Source of the DNA: CAZEQK01 sp964514395
Lineage (GTDB): Bacteria > Bacillota > Bacilli > Tepidibacillales > Tepidibacillaceae
Reading direction: 5' to 3'
Assembly: GCA_964514395.1 (NCBI GenBank)
Contig: CAZEQK010000001.1
Location: 1 to 64,000 of the forward strand
Length of the DNA: 64,000 nt
Position 1 is the stretch's first letter, and each line of letters starts with the position of its first letter. Under the pieces are notes generated by a model. It saw only the letters and a program-made list of their open reading frames with translations. It was not told the origin of the DNA and did not search any database. Both the position numbers and the translations under genes were made by a program. This document shows positions 7,518 through 14,853 of this stretch, piece by piece.

Positions 7518-8765
7518 ATGAATATTGGTGAAAAACTATATTATTACAGGAATAAAGTAGGACTAACCCAAGAACAACTAGCACATGGCATATGCTCTGT
7601 ATCTTATTTAAGTAAAATTGAGAATAACAAATGTGAAGCAAGTCGTGAGGTTTTGGAACTATTAGTTAAAAAATTAGGTATATCCCTCGAGGATGATAAT
7701 CAAGAAAAGCTTTTTGAAATAACAATATTATTAGAAGAATGGTTTGAAATAATAGTTAACACAAGAAATAAAAAAGAGTCAACAAATAAAAAAGAAATGA
7801 TTACTAAAAAAATACAAGAAATAAATGATCTTTCTACCATCATTACATATCATTTAATCGACCTAAGATATGAATTATCAATTTATAATATAGAGGAAGC
7901 AAATATTATAATTAAAAAATTAAATCCTATGCAGAAATATTTTACTCAAGAAAATCTATATTTCTATTACTATTTTCTTGGCTTATATAAATATATTAAA
8001 GGTCAATTTATAGCTTCATTAGATGATTTTAAACAGGCAGAATATATCGATAACCAAATTAATGTGAGGGAAACAGAATTATATTATCTTTTAGCACTGG
8101 TACATAGTAAGCTTTATCATGTGACATCAGCTATATATTATAGTCAATTAGCAGTTGAAGCATATAATCATAAAATGTATTATTTTCGAAGTATAGAGAG
8201 TCAACTTATCTTGGCTATTAATTATATTCGTATACAAAATTTTGATAAAGCAAATTACTATCTATTTAATTCATTAAAAATAGCCAAAAATATTGATAAT
8301 GATTATCTTATTGGGAGAATAAAACACAATCTAGGATTTCTTCATTCTAAATTAGGAAAACATAAGGAAGCTATATCTTTTTATCTTGATAGTCTTTACC
8401 ATAAGAAGGATAATTTAGAGGATTATACACATACGATATATTCTTTAGTCAAAGAATATATTTCTATCAATCACATTGAAGAAGCTGAGAAATGGCTGCA
8501 GAAAGGGTTAGAAATAGTAGGTTTATATAACTATAAGCAAAATGAGATGAAGTTAAAGGTATTGTATTTTCGTTTAGGTAACGGAGAGTATTTAAAGTAC
8601 ATAGAAAAGGAAGTAATCCCATACTTTTTAAAAAATAAAGAGCGTCAGCTAGTTTCCGAATATGCAGAAATACTTGGGGATTATTTTTCCAGTATTTATC
8701 AATATAAGAAATCTTCTACATATTACAAATTAGCAAATGATTCAAGAAAAGAAATATTAATGTGA
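7518..8765 (+). CDS. XRE-family HTH-TPR regulator, RNPP (NprR/PlcR-like) peptide receptor
   Basis: A cytoplasmic transcription factor of 415 aa. Residues about 5-60 form the HTH (LTQEQLAHGICSVSYLSKIE); from about 100 to the end the chain is all-helical with repeating Tyr/Leu/Ala patterns typical of TPRs (YYFLGLYKYIKGQF, HNLGFLHSKLGKHKEAIS). Size and order match NprR (about 420 aa), whose TPR domain binds a re-imported oligopeptide. Stop 8763-8765 is followed 11 bases later by a gene for a short exported peptide (8777), the standard receptor-propeptide layout. A second, truncated copy of the HTH part faces the subtilase gene. The likely role is quorum-type control of the secreted protease; whether it also has a phosphatase-binding function like NprR cannot be judged. 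Confidence 0.85.
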   Translation: MNIGEKLYYYRNKVGLTQEQLAHGICSVSYLSKIENNKCEASREVLELLVKKLGISLEDDNQEKLFEITILLEEWFEIIVNTRNKKESTNKKEMITKKIQEINDLSTIITYHLIDLRYELSIYNIEEANIIIKKLNPMQKYFTQENLYFYYYFLGLYKYIKGQFIASLDDFKQAEYIDNQINVRETELYYLLALVHSKLYHVTSAIYYSQLAVEAYNHKMYYFRSIESQLILAINYIRIQNFDKANYYLFNSLKIAKNIDNDYLIGRIKHNLGFLHSKLGKHKEAISFYLDSLYHKKDNLEDYTHTIYSLVKEYISINHIEEAEKWLQKGLEIVGLYNYKQNEMKLKVLYFRLGNGEYLKYIEKEVIPYFLKNKERQLVSEYAEILGDYFSSIYQYKKSSTYYKLANDSRKEILM

Positions 8766-8776
8766 GGTGATTTAAA

Positions 8777-8896
8777 GTGAAAAAAGTACTTATAGGTCTA
8801 TTATTAATTATGGCTTTAGTAATGACAATTTCTCCAATAACATTAGCTGTTGATGAGGAGCATCCACTTCCCACTAACTACGAAAACGTAGCCTAA
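8777..8896 (+). CDS. 39-aa exported signalling propeptide, NprX/PapR-like in position
   Basis: A short gene with GTG start and GAGGTGA ribosome site, 11 bases after the regulator stop. The N-terminus has two Lys and a 17-residue hydrophobic core ending ITLA, a good signal peptidase I site. The secreted tail would be VDEEHPLPTNYENVA. A strong terminator follows 12 bases later, so regulator and peptide form one operon. The architecture (short hydrophobic signal, 15-residue hydrophilic tail, position after an HTH-TPR gene) is that of RNPP cognate peptides such as PapR, NprX and Phr, whose active form is a 5-8 residue piece of the C-terminus. The tail sequence matches no peptide that I know, so the active form is not predicted firmly. 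Confidence 0.75.
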   Translation: MKKVLIGLLLIMALVMTISPITLAVDEEHPLPTNYENVA

Positions 8897-8908
8897 GCTT
8901 GTTAAAAA

Positions 8909-8937
8909 AAAGAATCCCTTCGAGGGATTCTTTCTTT
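8909..8937 (+). terminator. terminator of the regulator-peptide operon
   Basis: Perfect 11-bp stem AAAGAATCCCT / AGGGATTCTTT around TCG, followed by CTTT. Placed 12 bases after the peptide stop codon. Confidence 0.85.
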
Positions 8938-8969
8938 AAATGTATCTTTTATTTAGTGGATAGGTTAGC

Positions 8970-9434
8970 TTCCATCGCTTCCCTAATGAACAGGTTTTTG
9001 AATGGCTCTATCAACTGAACGCAAGCGTTTCATATGATATCAAAACGACTGCTGCACCCCATTATCGCAGATATGTTTTGCAGCAGAAAGAAAAAATAGA
9101 TAGCCAATCATTTGACTTACAGTCAATAGAAAAGAATAGAGACCACATTGGTAGAGCAGCAGGTATAAATGATGGCAAAGGGTTTGTATTTATATCCCAT
9201 ATTGGTGAAGTCTATCCCAGTGGATTTTTACCGATTGCAGTCGACAATATAAGGAATAATAGTCTAAGCAATATTTACCGCCATTCAAAAATATTTAAAC
9301 AACTTCGAAATACTGCTCTATATAAAGGAAAATGTGGAATCTGTAAATATAAAGAAGTATGTGGGGGCTCTAGAGCAAGGGCTTACGCATTAACTGGAGA
9401 TTATTTAGAAAGTGACCCATTTTGTACTTATTAA
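8970..9434 (+). pseudogene. C-terminal fragment of a radical SAM/SPASM protein
   Basis: An open frame starting after a stop at 8961 reads FEWLYQLNASVSYDIKTTAA, then APHYRRYVLQQ, then GRAAGINDGKGFVFISH, GEVYPSGFLPIA and a final CGICKYKEVCGGSRARAYA...DPFC. This is the SPASM-type auxiliary-cluster end of the TIGR04053-like radical SAM proteins (heme-biosynthesis/peptide-modifying relatives). The radical SAM core with CxxxCxxC is missing. The only internal start is a TTG at 9078 without a good ribosome site. The 5' break falls just after the peptide-operon terminator, so an insertion or deletion event joined the two. Confidence 0.8.
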
Positions 9435-9465
9435 CCGGAATAAGGGATTTCTACAAATTGTAAAT

Positions 9466-9505
9466 AGGGCTGTCTCTCAACTTAGAGACAGCCCTTATTT
9501 TTTTG
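9466..9505 (+). terminator. hairpin terminator after the radical SAM remnant
   Basis: 12-bp stem AGGGCTGTCTCT / AGAGACAGCCCT with a six-base loop, followed by TATTTTTTT. Confidence 0.85.
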
Positions 9506-9555
9506 TAACACATCTTGATATAGTCACATAACTATATTATGTATAAAAAACTAAT

Positions 9556-9582
9556 AAAAGGGGGAATAGAAACCATTCCCCC
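9556..9582 (-). terminator. terminator of the first tiny membrane protein gene
   Basis: Stem GGGGGAAT / ATTCCCCC. Read on the minus strand it is followed by CTTTTATTAG, immediately downstream of the stop at 9591. Confidence 0.6.
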
Positions 9583-9590
9583 AAGGAATA

Positions 9591-9695
9591 TTAGTGATAC
9601 CAGCCAATAAACCAGAAGAAAATGATCACTAATAGGATGAAAAGAAGTAATGTTCTATATCCTCCATAGAATAAATATCCATATCCATCTGCCAT
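9591..9695 (-). CDS. tiny single-span membrane protein, 34 aa (YjcZ-like type)
   Basis: Too short for most gene finders. An AAGGAGGTGCGG ribosome site precedes the ATG. The protein has a Gly/Tyr start (ADGYGYLFYGGYR) and then one transmembrane helix, LLLFILLVIIFFWFIGWY, to the end. It shares the block GGYRTLLLFILLVIIFFWF with its two neighbours (9794 and 9981), so the three are recent paralogues. The Gly/Tyr head followed by a single span resembles the YjcZ/'tiny transmembrane' sporulation-associated family of Bacillus, but the helix sequence is not the classical one. A location in spore or cell membrane is inferred. Confidence 0.75.
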   Translation of the reverse strand: MADGYGYLFYGGYRTLLLFILLVIIFFWFIGWYH

Positions 9696-9793
9696 TTTCC
9701 GCACCTCCTTAGATGATATATATTAAATTACTATATAAGTGTGTGCAGCATATTTGTTCATGGTAATCATAAACTATTTATCTAGATTTAACG

Positions 9794-9898
9794 TTAATTG
9801 TACCAGCCAATAAACCAGAAGAAGATAATCACTAATAGAATAAATAATAGTAATGTTCTGTATCCTCCTGGAAACAAGAAGCCACCATATCCTGACAT
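9794..9898 (-). CDS. tiny single-span membrane protein, 34 aa, paralogue 2
   Basis: ATG at 9898 follows AAGGAGGTAAT. The start reads SGYGGFLFPGGYR and the span matches the neighbouring paralogues almost exactly, including the terminal IGWY. Conservation at both DNA and protein level shows recent tandem duplication. Each of the three genes has its own ribosome site and about 80-100 bases of spacer, so separate promoters are likely. Function unknown; compared with YjcZ-type proteins the Gly/Tyr head is shared and the helix differs. Confidence 0.78.
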   Translation of the reverse strand: MSGYGGFLFPGGYRTLLLFILLVIIFFWFIGWYN

Positions 9899-9927
9899 TT
9901 TATTACCTCCTTAAATAATATAGAATT

Positions 9928-9949
9928 GTGCCCATTTATATGGGCACAG
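9928..9949 (-). terminator. hairpin between tiny genes 2 and 3
   Basis: Stem TGTGCCCA / TGGGCACA with a six-base loop, followed on the minus strand by ATTCTATATT. Likely a weak terminator for the gene at 9981-10088. Confidence 0.45.
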
Positions 9950-9980
9950 TTAGAATCAATTCAAGAGGGTAGAGAAATCT

Positions 9981-10088
9981 TTAATACCAACCAATGAACC
10001 AGAAGAAGATAATCACTAATAGAATGAATAATAGTAATGTTCTGTATCCCCCTGGGAATAAGAATGCCCCACCTGCAGGTACACCCAT
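9981..10088 (-). CDS. tiny single-span membrane protein, 35 aa, paralogue 3
   Basis: Starts GVPAGGAFLFPGGYR and then has the same membrane helix as the two preceding paralogues, ending FIGWY. A GGGAGGGGA ribosome site lies upstream of the ATG at 10088. The head of this copy has lost the Tyr residues and gained Ala and Pro, while the helix is unchanged, so selection acts mainly on the membrane segment and the GGYR boundary. Function unknown. Confidence 0.75.
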   Translation of the reverse strand: MGVPAGGAFLFPGGYRTLLLFILLVIIFFWFIGWY

Positions 10089-10260
10089 CTATGTCCCCTC
10101 CCTTCAAATTTAACTTTTTGGGATTAATCAAATTCGCTGGAAAATCATTACTAGAAAGAGTAAAATATTTTTTTACAATAAGGCTTTCTAACATAGAATA
10201 TGTCTAAAGTTATTTCTGTGTATAGTCAAACATCCTTATTAATGAAAAATAGTTGTTTGA

Positions 10261-10407
10261 CTAATAATAGCCATATCCTGGGCCATATGCTGGACCGTAG
10301 CCTGGTGAACTACATAACCACCAGAAAATCCAGAATAAGATAAATATGATAATTAACCACAATATCCAGGACCATCCTCCAAAAAAGCTAACTTTTCCAG
10401 ACATCAT
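10261..10407 (-). CDS. small membrane protein with Gly/Pro/Tyr tail, 48 aa
   Basis: A ribosome site AAGGAGGGTA precedes two consecutive ATG codons (10407 or 10404). The order is reversed compared with its neighbours: a short polar start (SGKVSFFGGWS), a Trp-rich span (WILWLIIIFILFWIFWW), then the tail CSSPGYGPAYGPGYGYY. The repeated PGYG in the tail resembles spore-coat or spore-membrane Gly/Tyr proteins. It belongs to the same array of tiny membrane proteins but is not an obvious paralogue of the first three. Confidence 0.7.
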   Translation of the reverse strand: MMSGKVSFFGGWSWILWLIIIFILFWIFWWLCSSPGYGPAYGPGYGYY

Positions 10408-10623
10408 TACCCTCCTTCCTTGTCCGTTAAATCAATATATAGGGTAACTCCCTTTTGGAGTCAAAAATATTGCTAATATAACGTATGAAAATCATTATCT
10501 TTGTGTATAGTCATTAACCTTGATTTTAAATTTTTTTTCTTATACTACAACCTATGTCAAAAGAATTTTTTAGGTATAGTGGAAAGCCTATTAATAGAAA
10601 AAATGGGTTCCTAACACAAAAAA

Positions 10624-10648
10624 AGAGCTACCCATGTGTGATAGCTCT
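10624..10648 (-). terminator. terminator of the 33-aa membrane protein gene
   Basis: Stem AGAGCTA / TAGCTCT; on the minus strand it is followed by TTTTTTT. Located just after the stop at 10657. Confidence 0.7.
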
Positions 10649-10656
10649 ACTATAAT

Positions 10657-10758
10657 TTATATAAACCACCAGCCAAATCCAAAGAAGATCCATATTAAAA
10701 CAAAAATAATAATAATCCACCAGAACCATCCGAATCCAAAGCCACTAATACTTGGCAT
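10657..10758 (-). CDS. tiny Trp/Phe-rich membrane protein, 33 aa
   Basis: ATG 10758 follows GGAAGGAGGGTATTT. The whole protein is PSISGFGFGW plus a span of about 20 residues (FWWIIIIFVLIWIFFGF) ending GWWFI. It is the fifth member of the array and resembles the 48-aa neighbour in its Trp/Ile-rich span. Unknown function; sporulation association is inferred only from its resemblance to tiny Bacillus spore membrane proteins. Confidence 0.65.
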   Translation of the reverse strand: MPSISGFGFGWFWWIIIIFVLIWIFFGFGWWFI

Positions 10759-10910
10759 AAATACCCTCCTTCCACTGCTATCTATAATTCTAGTTTATGA
10801 CATATCTGTTTTTACGCTTGTATAGTAACCTAAAATTAAAAAAAATCAGCAAATATTTAAATCATTCAACATATTATAAAATGATACAAATAGATAGAGG
10901 AGAGAATCCT

Positions 10911-11654
10911 GTGAATAAATATAACTATCTTGACTTATTGTCCCAATTAGGGATAGATAGTGCTCACCCTGGGGGTTTTTTATTAAGCAAAAAAGTACTC
11001 CTTTCTTTACCTATAAATAGTAAAAGCAGGATACTAGATGTCGGCTGTGGCACTGGAAAGACAGCAGCCTATATAAAGAAAAAATATCATTGTCAGGTAT
11101 TTGCCATAGACAGTAGTCCTGTAATGATTAAAAAGGCTAAGGAAAGATTTAAAAAGGAGCAAGTAAATATAACGGTTTATAAAGGGACTAGTGAATACAT
11201 GCCATTTCAAAATAATACATTTGATTTGATACTAGCTGAATCTACAACTATATTTACAGATATAAAAAAAACATTAAGTGAATATGCGCGGATTTTGAAA
11301 AAAGATGGTTTATTAATAGATATAGATATGACCGCACAAACCTCTCTAAAGTCTTGGGAATATAATGAAATAATAAGCTACTACGGATTAAGCATGATAC
11401 CAACAGAGCAAGAGTGGATAAAAAAGTTTAATGAAGCAGGATTTGATTCTGTAAGAATCATGTATGGTGGCTCTGTGTTTTCAGCAATATTTCAAAACAT
11501 GATACCAAATCGTAATCAAAAGTTATTAAGCTCAAAAAAGCTAAATGCTGCCCTACAAGACTTATGGTTAGATCACCAGCGATTAACTTTAAAGTATGGG
11601 CATGTTTTAGGTTATCGTGTCTTTATCGCCACAAAATCATTCAAAATGAGGTGA
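10911..11654 (+). CDS. class I SAM-dependent methyltransferase
   Basis: A soluble methyltransferase of 247 aa. Motif I is ILDVGCGTGKTAAYI (about residues 41-55), followed by the acidic residue in VFAIDSSPVMIKKAKE and the motif IV region FDLILAESTTIF. This is the UbiE/methyltransferase domain 11 fold; the substrate is unknown. An AGGAGAGAATCCT ribosome site selects the GTG at 10911 instead of upstream starts in the same frame. It is followed 4 bases later by the DUF2624-like gene, so the two are one operon. Confidence 0.8.
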   Translation: MNKYNYLDLLSQLGIDSAHPGGFLLSKKVLLSLPINSKSRILDVGCGTGKTAAYIKKKYHCQVFAIDSSPVMIKKAKERFKKEQVNITVYKGTSEYMPFQNNTFDLILAESTTIFTDIKKTLSEYARILKKDGLLIDIDMTAQTSLKSWEYNEIISYYGLSMIPTEQEWIKKFNEAGFDSVRIMYGGSVFSAIFQNMIPNRNQKLLSSKKLNAALQDLWLDHQRLTLKYGHVLGYRVFIATKSFKMR

Positions 11655-11658
11655 ATTT

Positions 11659-11919
11659 ATGAACCCAATATATCGTAGAATCATAAATAATAAAATCAAT
11701 CATATCACCTATGAAGAATTAAAAGATTTAGCAAGGCAATATCGTGTTCCCGTTACTAAAACCGAAATTAAAAAAGTCCTGAATATCATTAGAAAAGAAA
11801 AGATAGATGTTGGAAATAAAACTCAAATAGAGAGACTCCTCAAAAAAATAGAAAGAGAAGTAAGTCCTAAGGTGAAAAATTTACTGACTCAACTCATCAA
11901 TATGGCAGAGAGTTATTAA
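11659..11919 (+). CDS. DUF2624 (YqfT-like) small protein, 86 aa
   Basis: A small basic helical protein: INNKINHITYEELKDLAR, then a short linker and a Lys-rich helix with LINMAESY at the end. Length and the pattern 'N..T.eELl.yakqy.i.it..qA..i' are those of the Bacillus YqfT / DUF2624 family, a protein of unknown role. It is coupled to the methyltransferase gene by a 4-base gap and a GAGGTG ribosome site inside the upstream stop region. Confidence 0.6.
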   Translation: MNPIYRRIINNKINHITYEELKDLARQYRVPVTKTEIKKVLNIIRKEKIDVGNKTQIERLLKKIEREVSPKVKNLLTQLINMAESY

Positions 11920-11999
11920 AAGCGGATATTCTAACTTTAAACGAATGGGAAGGTTACTTATAAATTTATGGTGACATATAATACATTGAGGTGATTAAC

Positions 12000-12644
12000 A
12001 TGAGAGCGAAACAGCCTTTATTATATGTTGCCATAGGTGATTCATTAACTAGAGGAGTAGGTGCTTTTTTTGGCCCTGGATTTGTCTTTCGTTATATCAA
12101 GATGACTGAGCAAATCCTCAGAAAAAAGGTTTTATTACATCGATTTGGTAAAAATGGTGCCACCACTAGCCAGATATTGGATATGATTCAACACCCTCTA
12201 ACAGAAAGAGCTATACAATATGCAAATATAATAACCATCACGGCTGGAGGTAACGACCTCATTGATGCTGAAGAGCTATATTTTAAGACGGATAATGAAA
12301 TAGTATTTGAAGAAAGCCTTTATCGTGCAAAAAATAACTTATCTCTCATGATTGATCACATTGTAAAATTGAAAAATTACGACTTAAATCACGTGATGAT
12401 AAATATTGTGAATTTGTATAATCCAACACCTTTTATTTATGAGACTCAAAAATGGATACAAAGCTACAATTACTTTCTATTAGAAAAGGTAACAGACCAT
12501 ATACAAGTAGCAGACGCATATTCGGCTTTTTATGGTCGAACAAAACAGCTACTTTCTTTTGATCATATCCATCCAAATAAAAGAGGTTATCAAGCGATAG
12601 CTCAATCACTTACCAATATTGGCTACAATGGGCTATTTAGTTAG
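12000..12644 (+). CDS. SGNH/GDSL-family hydrolase
   Basis: A serine esterase or lipase of the SGNH fold, 214 aa. Block I is YVAIGDSLTRGVGA (nucleophile Ser in GDS); Gly block FGKNGATTSQIL; Asn block ITITAGGNDLI; block V is FDHIHPNKRGYQAIA with the Asp-His pair. There is no signal peptide, so it is probably cytoplasmic; similar to the YpmR/TesA-like group. The GAGGTGATTAAC ribosome site selects ATG 12000 over the GTG three codons earlier. The substrate is unknown. Confidence 0.85.
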   Translation: MRAKQPLLYVAIGDSLTRGVGAFFGPGFVFRYIKMTEQILRKKVLLHRFGKNGATTSQILDMIQHPLTERAIQYANIITITAGGNDLIDAEELYFKTDNEIVFEESLYRAKNNLSLMIDHIVKLKNYDLNHVMINIVNLYNPTPFIYETQKWIQSYNYFLLEKVTDHIQVADAYSAFYGRTKQLLSFDHIHPNKRGYQAIAQSLTNIGYNGLFS

Positions 12645-12660
12645 TTTGTCACCAGTCTCA

Positions 12661-12683
12661 AGCTTCAACCGAAGCTTTTTTTT
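12661..12683 (+). terminator. terminator of the SGNH hydrolase gene
   Basis: Stem AGCTTC / GAAGCT around AACC, followed by seven T. Confidence 0.8.
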
Positions 12684-12688
12684 ATGCT

Positions 12689-12736
12689 TTTATCTTCGGT
12701 TTCAACAAGACTCCCTCTGAACCAAGTCTTCTTTAT
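12689..12736 (-). repeat. dispersed palindromic repeat, family A, short copy
   Basis: The ends of the 130-base element seen at 55199-55328 are joined directly here: ATCTTCGGTTTCAACAAG and ACTCCCTC are followed by TGAACCAAGTCTTCTTTAT. Both internal hairpins are missing. See the full copy for structure. Confidence 0.7.
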
Positions 12737-12792
12737 TGAACTTTCTTGAATGGAGGGATATACTTTTTCTTAGTAAGAGGGAGGGTCATTCA

Positions 12793-13155
12793 ATGTCAAA
12801 TCGTTTAGATTTATACCAGTATACATGTCCTGCATGTGACTATACGTTGTTTTCAAAATCTGATCATGAGGAACTTCATTGTCTAACAAAGGATTGTCAC
12901 TTCAAAGAAATCCTACCTATAAAAAATGTTGTTGAAACAAAGATTGAAAATGATAGTCGCATATACGCTGCGAAGGAATCATTTATGGTTGACCATGGCT
13001 GTCATGAGGTTCGACCAATTACTAAGGGAACGAAGGTAGAAGTCATTAAAATCAAAAAAGGGTGGTATTTAGTAGAAACAATGGATGGATTTCATTTTTT
13101 TACACCTCAAGATCGCTTTGAACGTTTAAAAAATAAAGAGGGCGATAATGAATAA
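12793..13155 (+). CDS. zinc-ribbon plus SH3-like protein, 120 aa
   Basis: The N-terminus has a zinc-ribbon pattern: YTCPACDYTLFS followed by HCLTKDCHF (C-x2-C ... C-x4-C). The C-terminal 60 residues (RIYAAKESFMVDHGCHEV... KKGWYLVETMDGFHFFTPQDRF) look like a small SH3-type beta barrel. It has no signal peptide. GGGAGGGTCATTCA selects the ATG at 12793; a longer in-frame extension upstream lacks a ribosome site. No characterised family was recognised. Confidence 0.65.
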   Translation: MSNRLDLYQYTCPACDYTLFSKSDHEELHCLTKDCHFKEILPIKNVVETKIENDSRIYAAKESFMVDHGCHEVRPITKGTKVEVIKIKKGWYLVETMDGFHFFTPQDRFERLKNKEGDNE

Positions 13156-13160
13156 AGAGA

Positions 13161-13191
13161 AAAGGAGCTCTAAACATTAATAGCCCCTTTT
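13161..13191 (+). terminator. imperfect hairpin terminator
   Basis: AAAGG-a-GCT pairs with AGC-c-CCTTT, followed by a long T tract. It lies just after the zinc-ribbon gene and shares its T-rich side with the convergent 51-aa gene. Confidence 0.55.
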
Positions 13192-13198
13192 TTATTTT

Positions 13199-13354
13199 TT
13201 ATTTTTTTTTATTTCTATAGGAATAAACATATATCTTACCATTTTTTCTAATTATTGTTGTACCCTTTTTTCTTGGAGGCGGAGGTGCATCCTTCATAAT
13301 CTGATCCATCAATTCTTTTGCAGTTTTCTTTTTTATCTTTTTTCTATCTGCCAT
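13199..13354 (-). CDS. small basic protein, 51 aa
   Basis: An untracked small gene. ATG at 13354 follows GGGGATGGCC. The sequence is a Lys/Arg-rich helix (ADRKKIKKKTAKELMDQIMK), a polyproline joint (DAPPPPRKKG) and a short beta-like piece, TTIIRKNGKIYVYSYRN, ending in lysines. The high charge suggests nucleic-acid or ribosome binding, but this is inference. Convergent with the zinc-ribbon gene. Confidence 0.55.
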   Translation of the reverse strand: MADRKKIKKKTAKELMDQIMKDAPPPPRKKGTTIIRKNGKIYVYSYRNKKK

Positions 13355-13458
13355 ACAGGCCATCCCCTTTCATATTATTATATTATAGGATATGAAAGGA
13401 ATGAAATATTTGAAACGGTACTTGCCTTAGCTAATCGTAAAAATGGGTAAAAAACATT

Positions 13459-14694
13459 TTACATAGAATATTTTTGTTTATCGTAGAAAATATAGCTGGT
13501 TAATAGCATAACAATGGATACCATAACAAAGGTGATATCAAAATTAAATAATTGGATGATAAATCCACCTAATAATGGAGATATGACAATAAATAGATTA
13601 AATGTACCATTTACACCAATATAGGTAGTTCTAGACTCTTCAGGCGCGATCTCTAGTAAGTAGGGATCAAAACCAATTTTTCGACCACTTATTAAAAACC
13701 CGATCATTAAAAATATTATAGAATAAACGTTTGGTCCAAAGTAACCAAAAAGAATAGCAAAAACTGGTGTTAAAGCTCCAATCAATATACAAAGCTGTAC
13801 GATTACCTTGCTTCCCCACCTTCTATTTATTTTCCCCCAGAAGAAATTGGATAAGATAGTCCCTGAAATTTGAAAAAGTAGGTATTGACCAATATAGCTA
13901 TTATCGATATGAAAGGTTTCTTTTGCATACACCATATAAAAAGGTAAGAGCATTAAGCTAATACTAGTTAAATTCTGAACAAAAATAAATCGAGAAAAAT
14001 TTTTATCTGCCTTTAATATCGTTGGTATCTCTTTCAGAAAGTCCATAAGCTTTTGCTGTTCTCCCTGAGTTGTTGATGGTGGCTCTTTTATTAGCCAAAA
14101 GAGGATACTAGCAATGATAAGGCCACTAAAGGCTATGAATAAAACAAGGGAATAGTTATTGGGAAAGGCTAATGCACGGACATCAAATATTTTTTTAATA
14201 ATAAATCCGCCAATTAATGCCGATACACTACTCACTAATTGTTTAGTTGTAAAAAATTTCCCCCGTTCCTCATGACTTATCACTTTGCCAACGATATCTA
14301 AATAGGCAATCCCTGCAAATCCACCACTTAGTGAAAATAAAAATACTAAGAAAAAAAAACTTCCAACCACTATGGATGGTTGATGTTCTGCAAAAAAATA
14401 GACGAATAATGCCATTCCTAGAAAGGAAATTGCTCTAATTGTGATTCCTAATAATAAATATTTTTTCTTATATGGGTCTTTTCTCATGACATGACTAAAA
14501 AAAAGATTAAACATAAAAGGAACCCCGAGCATAATCGAATAAAGTGTACCAAAAATAATCTTTGAATTTGATAGTTTATCTATTAAAGCTGGAAAAACAG
14601 TATTAAAGTCTATCATTGACATAGTGATAGCCAAAAGCATACCATGCCCTAAAAAAATAATATAATAACGATATTTATCCAATGTTTTTATCAT
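13459..14694 (-). CDS. MFS transporter, 411 aa
   Basis: Twelve predicted membrane segments with a basic loop between segments 2-3 (MRKDPYKKKY) and the central cytoplasmic loop KEPPSTTQGEQQ. This is the usual length and layout of a major facilitator superfamily member. The segment 4 region GGFAGIAYLDIVGKVISHEERGK resembles the motif of unclassified Bacillus MFS permeases. Substrate not predictable. AAGAAGGGATATAC precedes the ATG. A terminator of the neighbouring lipoprotein separates it from that gene, so it has its own promoter. Confidence 0.8.
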   Translation of the reverse strand: MIKTLDKYRYYIIFLGHGMLLAITMSMIDFNTVFPALIDKLSNSKIIFGTLYSIMLGVPFMFNLFFSHVMRKDPYKKKYLLLGITIRAISFLGMALFVYFFAEHQPSIVVGSFFFLVFLFSLSGGFAGIAYLDIVGKVISHEERGKFFTTKQLVSSVSALIGGFIIKKIFDVRALAFPNNYSLVLFIAFSGLIIASILFWLIKEPPSTTQGEQQKLMDFLKEIPTILKADKNFSRFIFVQNLTSISLMLLPFYMVYAKETFHIDNSYIGQYLLFQISGTILSNFFWGKINRRWGSKVIVQLCILIGALTPVFAILFGYFGPNVYSIIFLMIGFLISGRKIGFDPYLLEIAPEESRTTYIGVNGTFNLFIVISPLLGGFIIQLFNFDITFVMVSIVMLLTSYIFYDKQKYSM

Positions 14695-14814
14695 GTATAT
14701 CCCTTCTTAGCGCTATCATTTATTCTCTCATATTGTAACAGAATAACTATGAATATTTGAATGCTTATTTATCATTTTTTAATGTGATATTTATTACAGT
14801 TTTTTTTAATAAAA

Positions 14815-14840
14815 AACACGCCGTTCACTAACGGCGTGTT
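14815..14840 (-). terminator. terminator of the three-repeat lipoprotein gene
   Basis: Perfect 11-bp stem AACACGCCGTT / AACGGCGTGTT around a CACT loop, with a T run on the minus strand. Confidence 0.85.
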
Positions 14841-14853
14841 ATTATCCTATATT

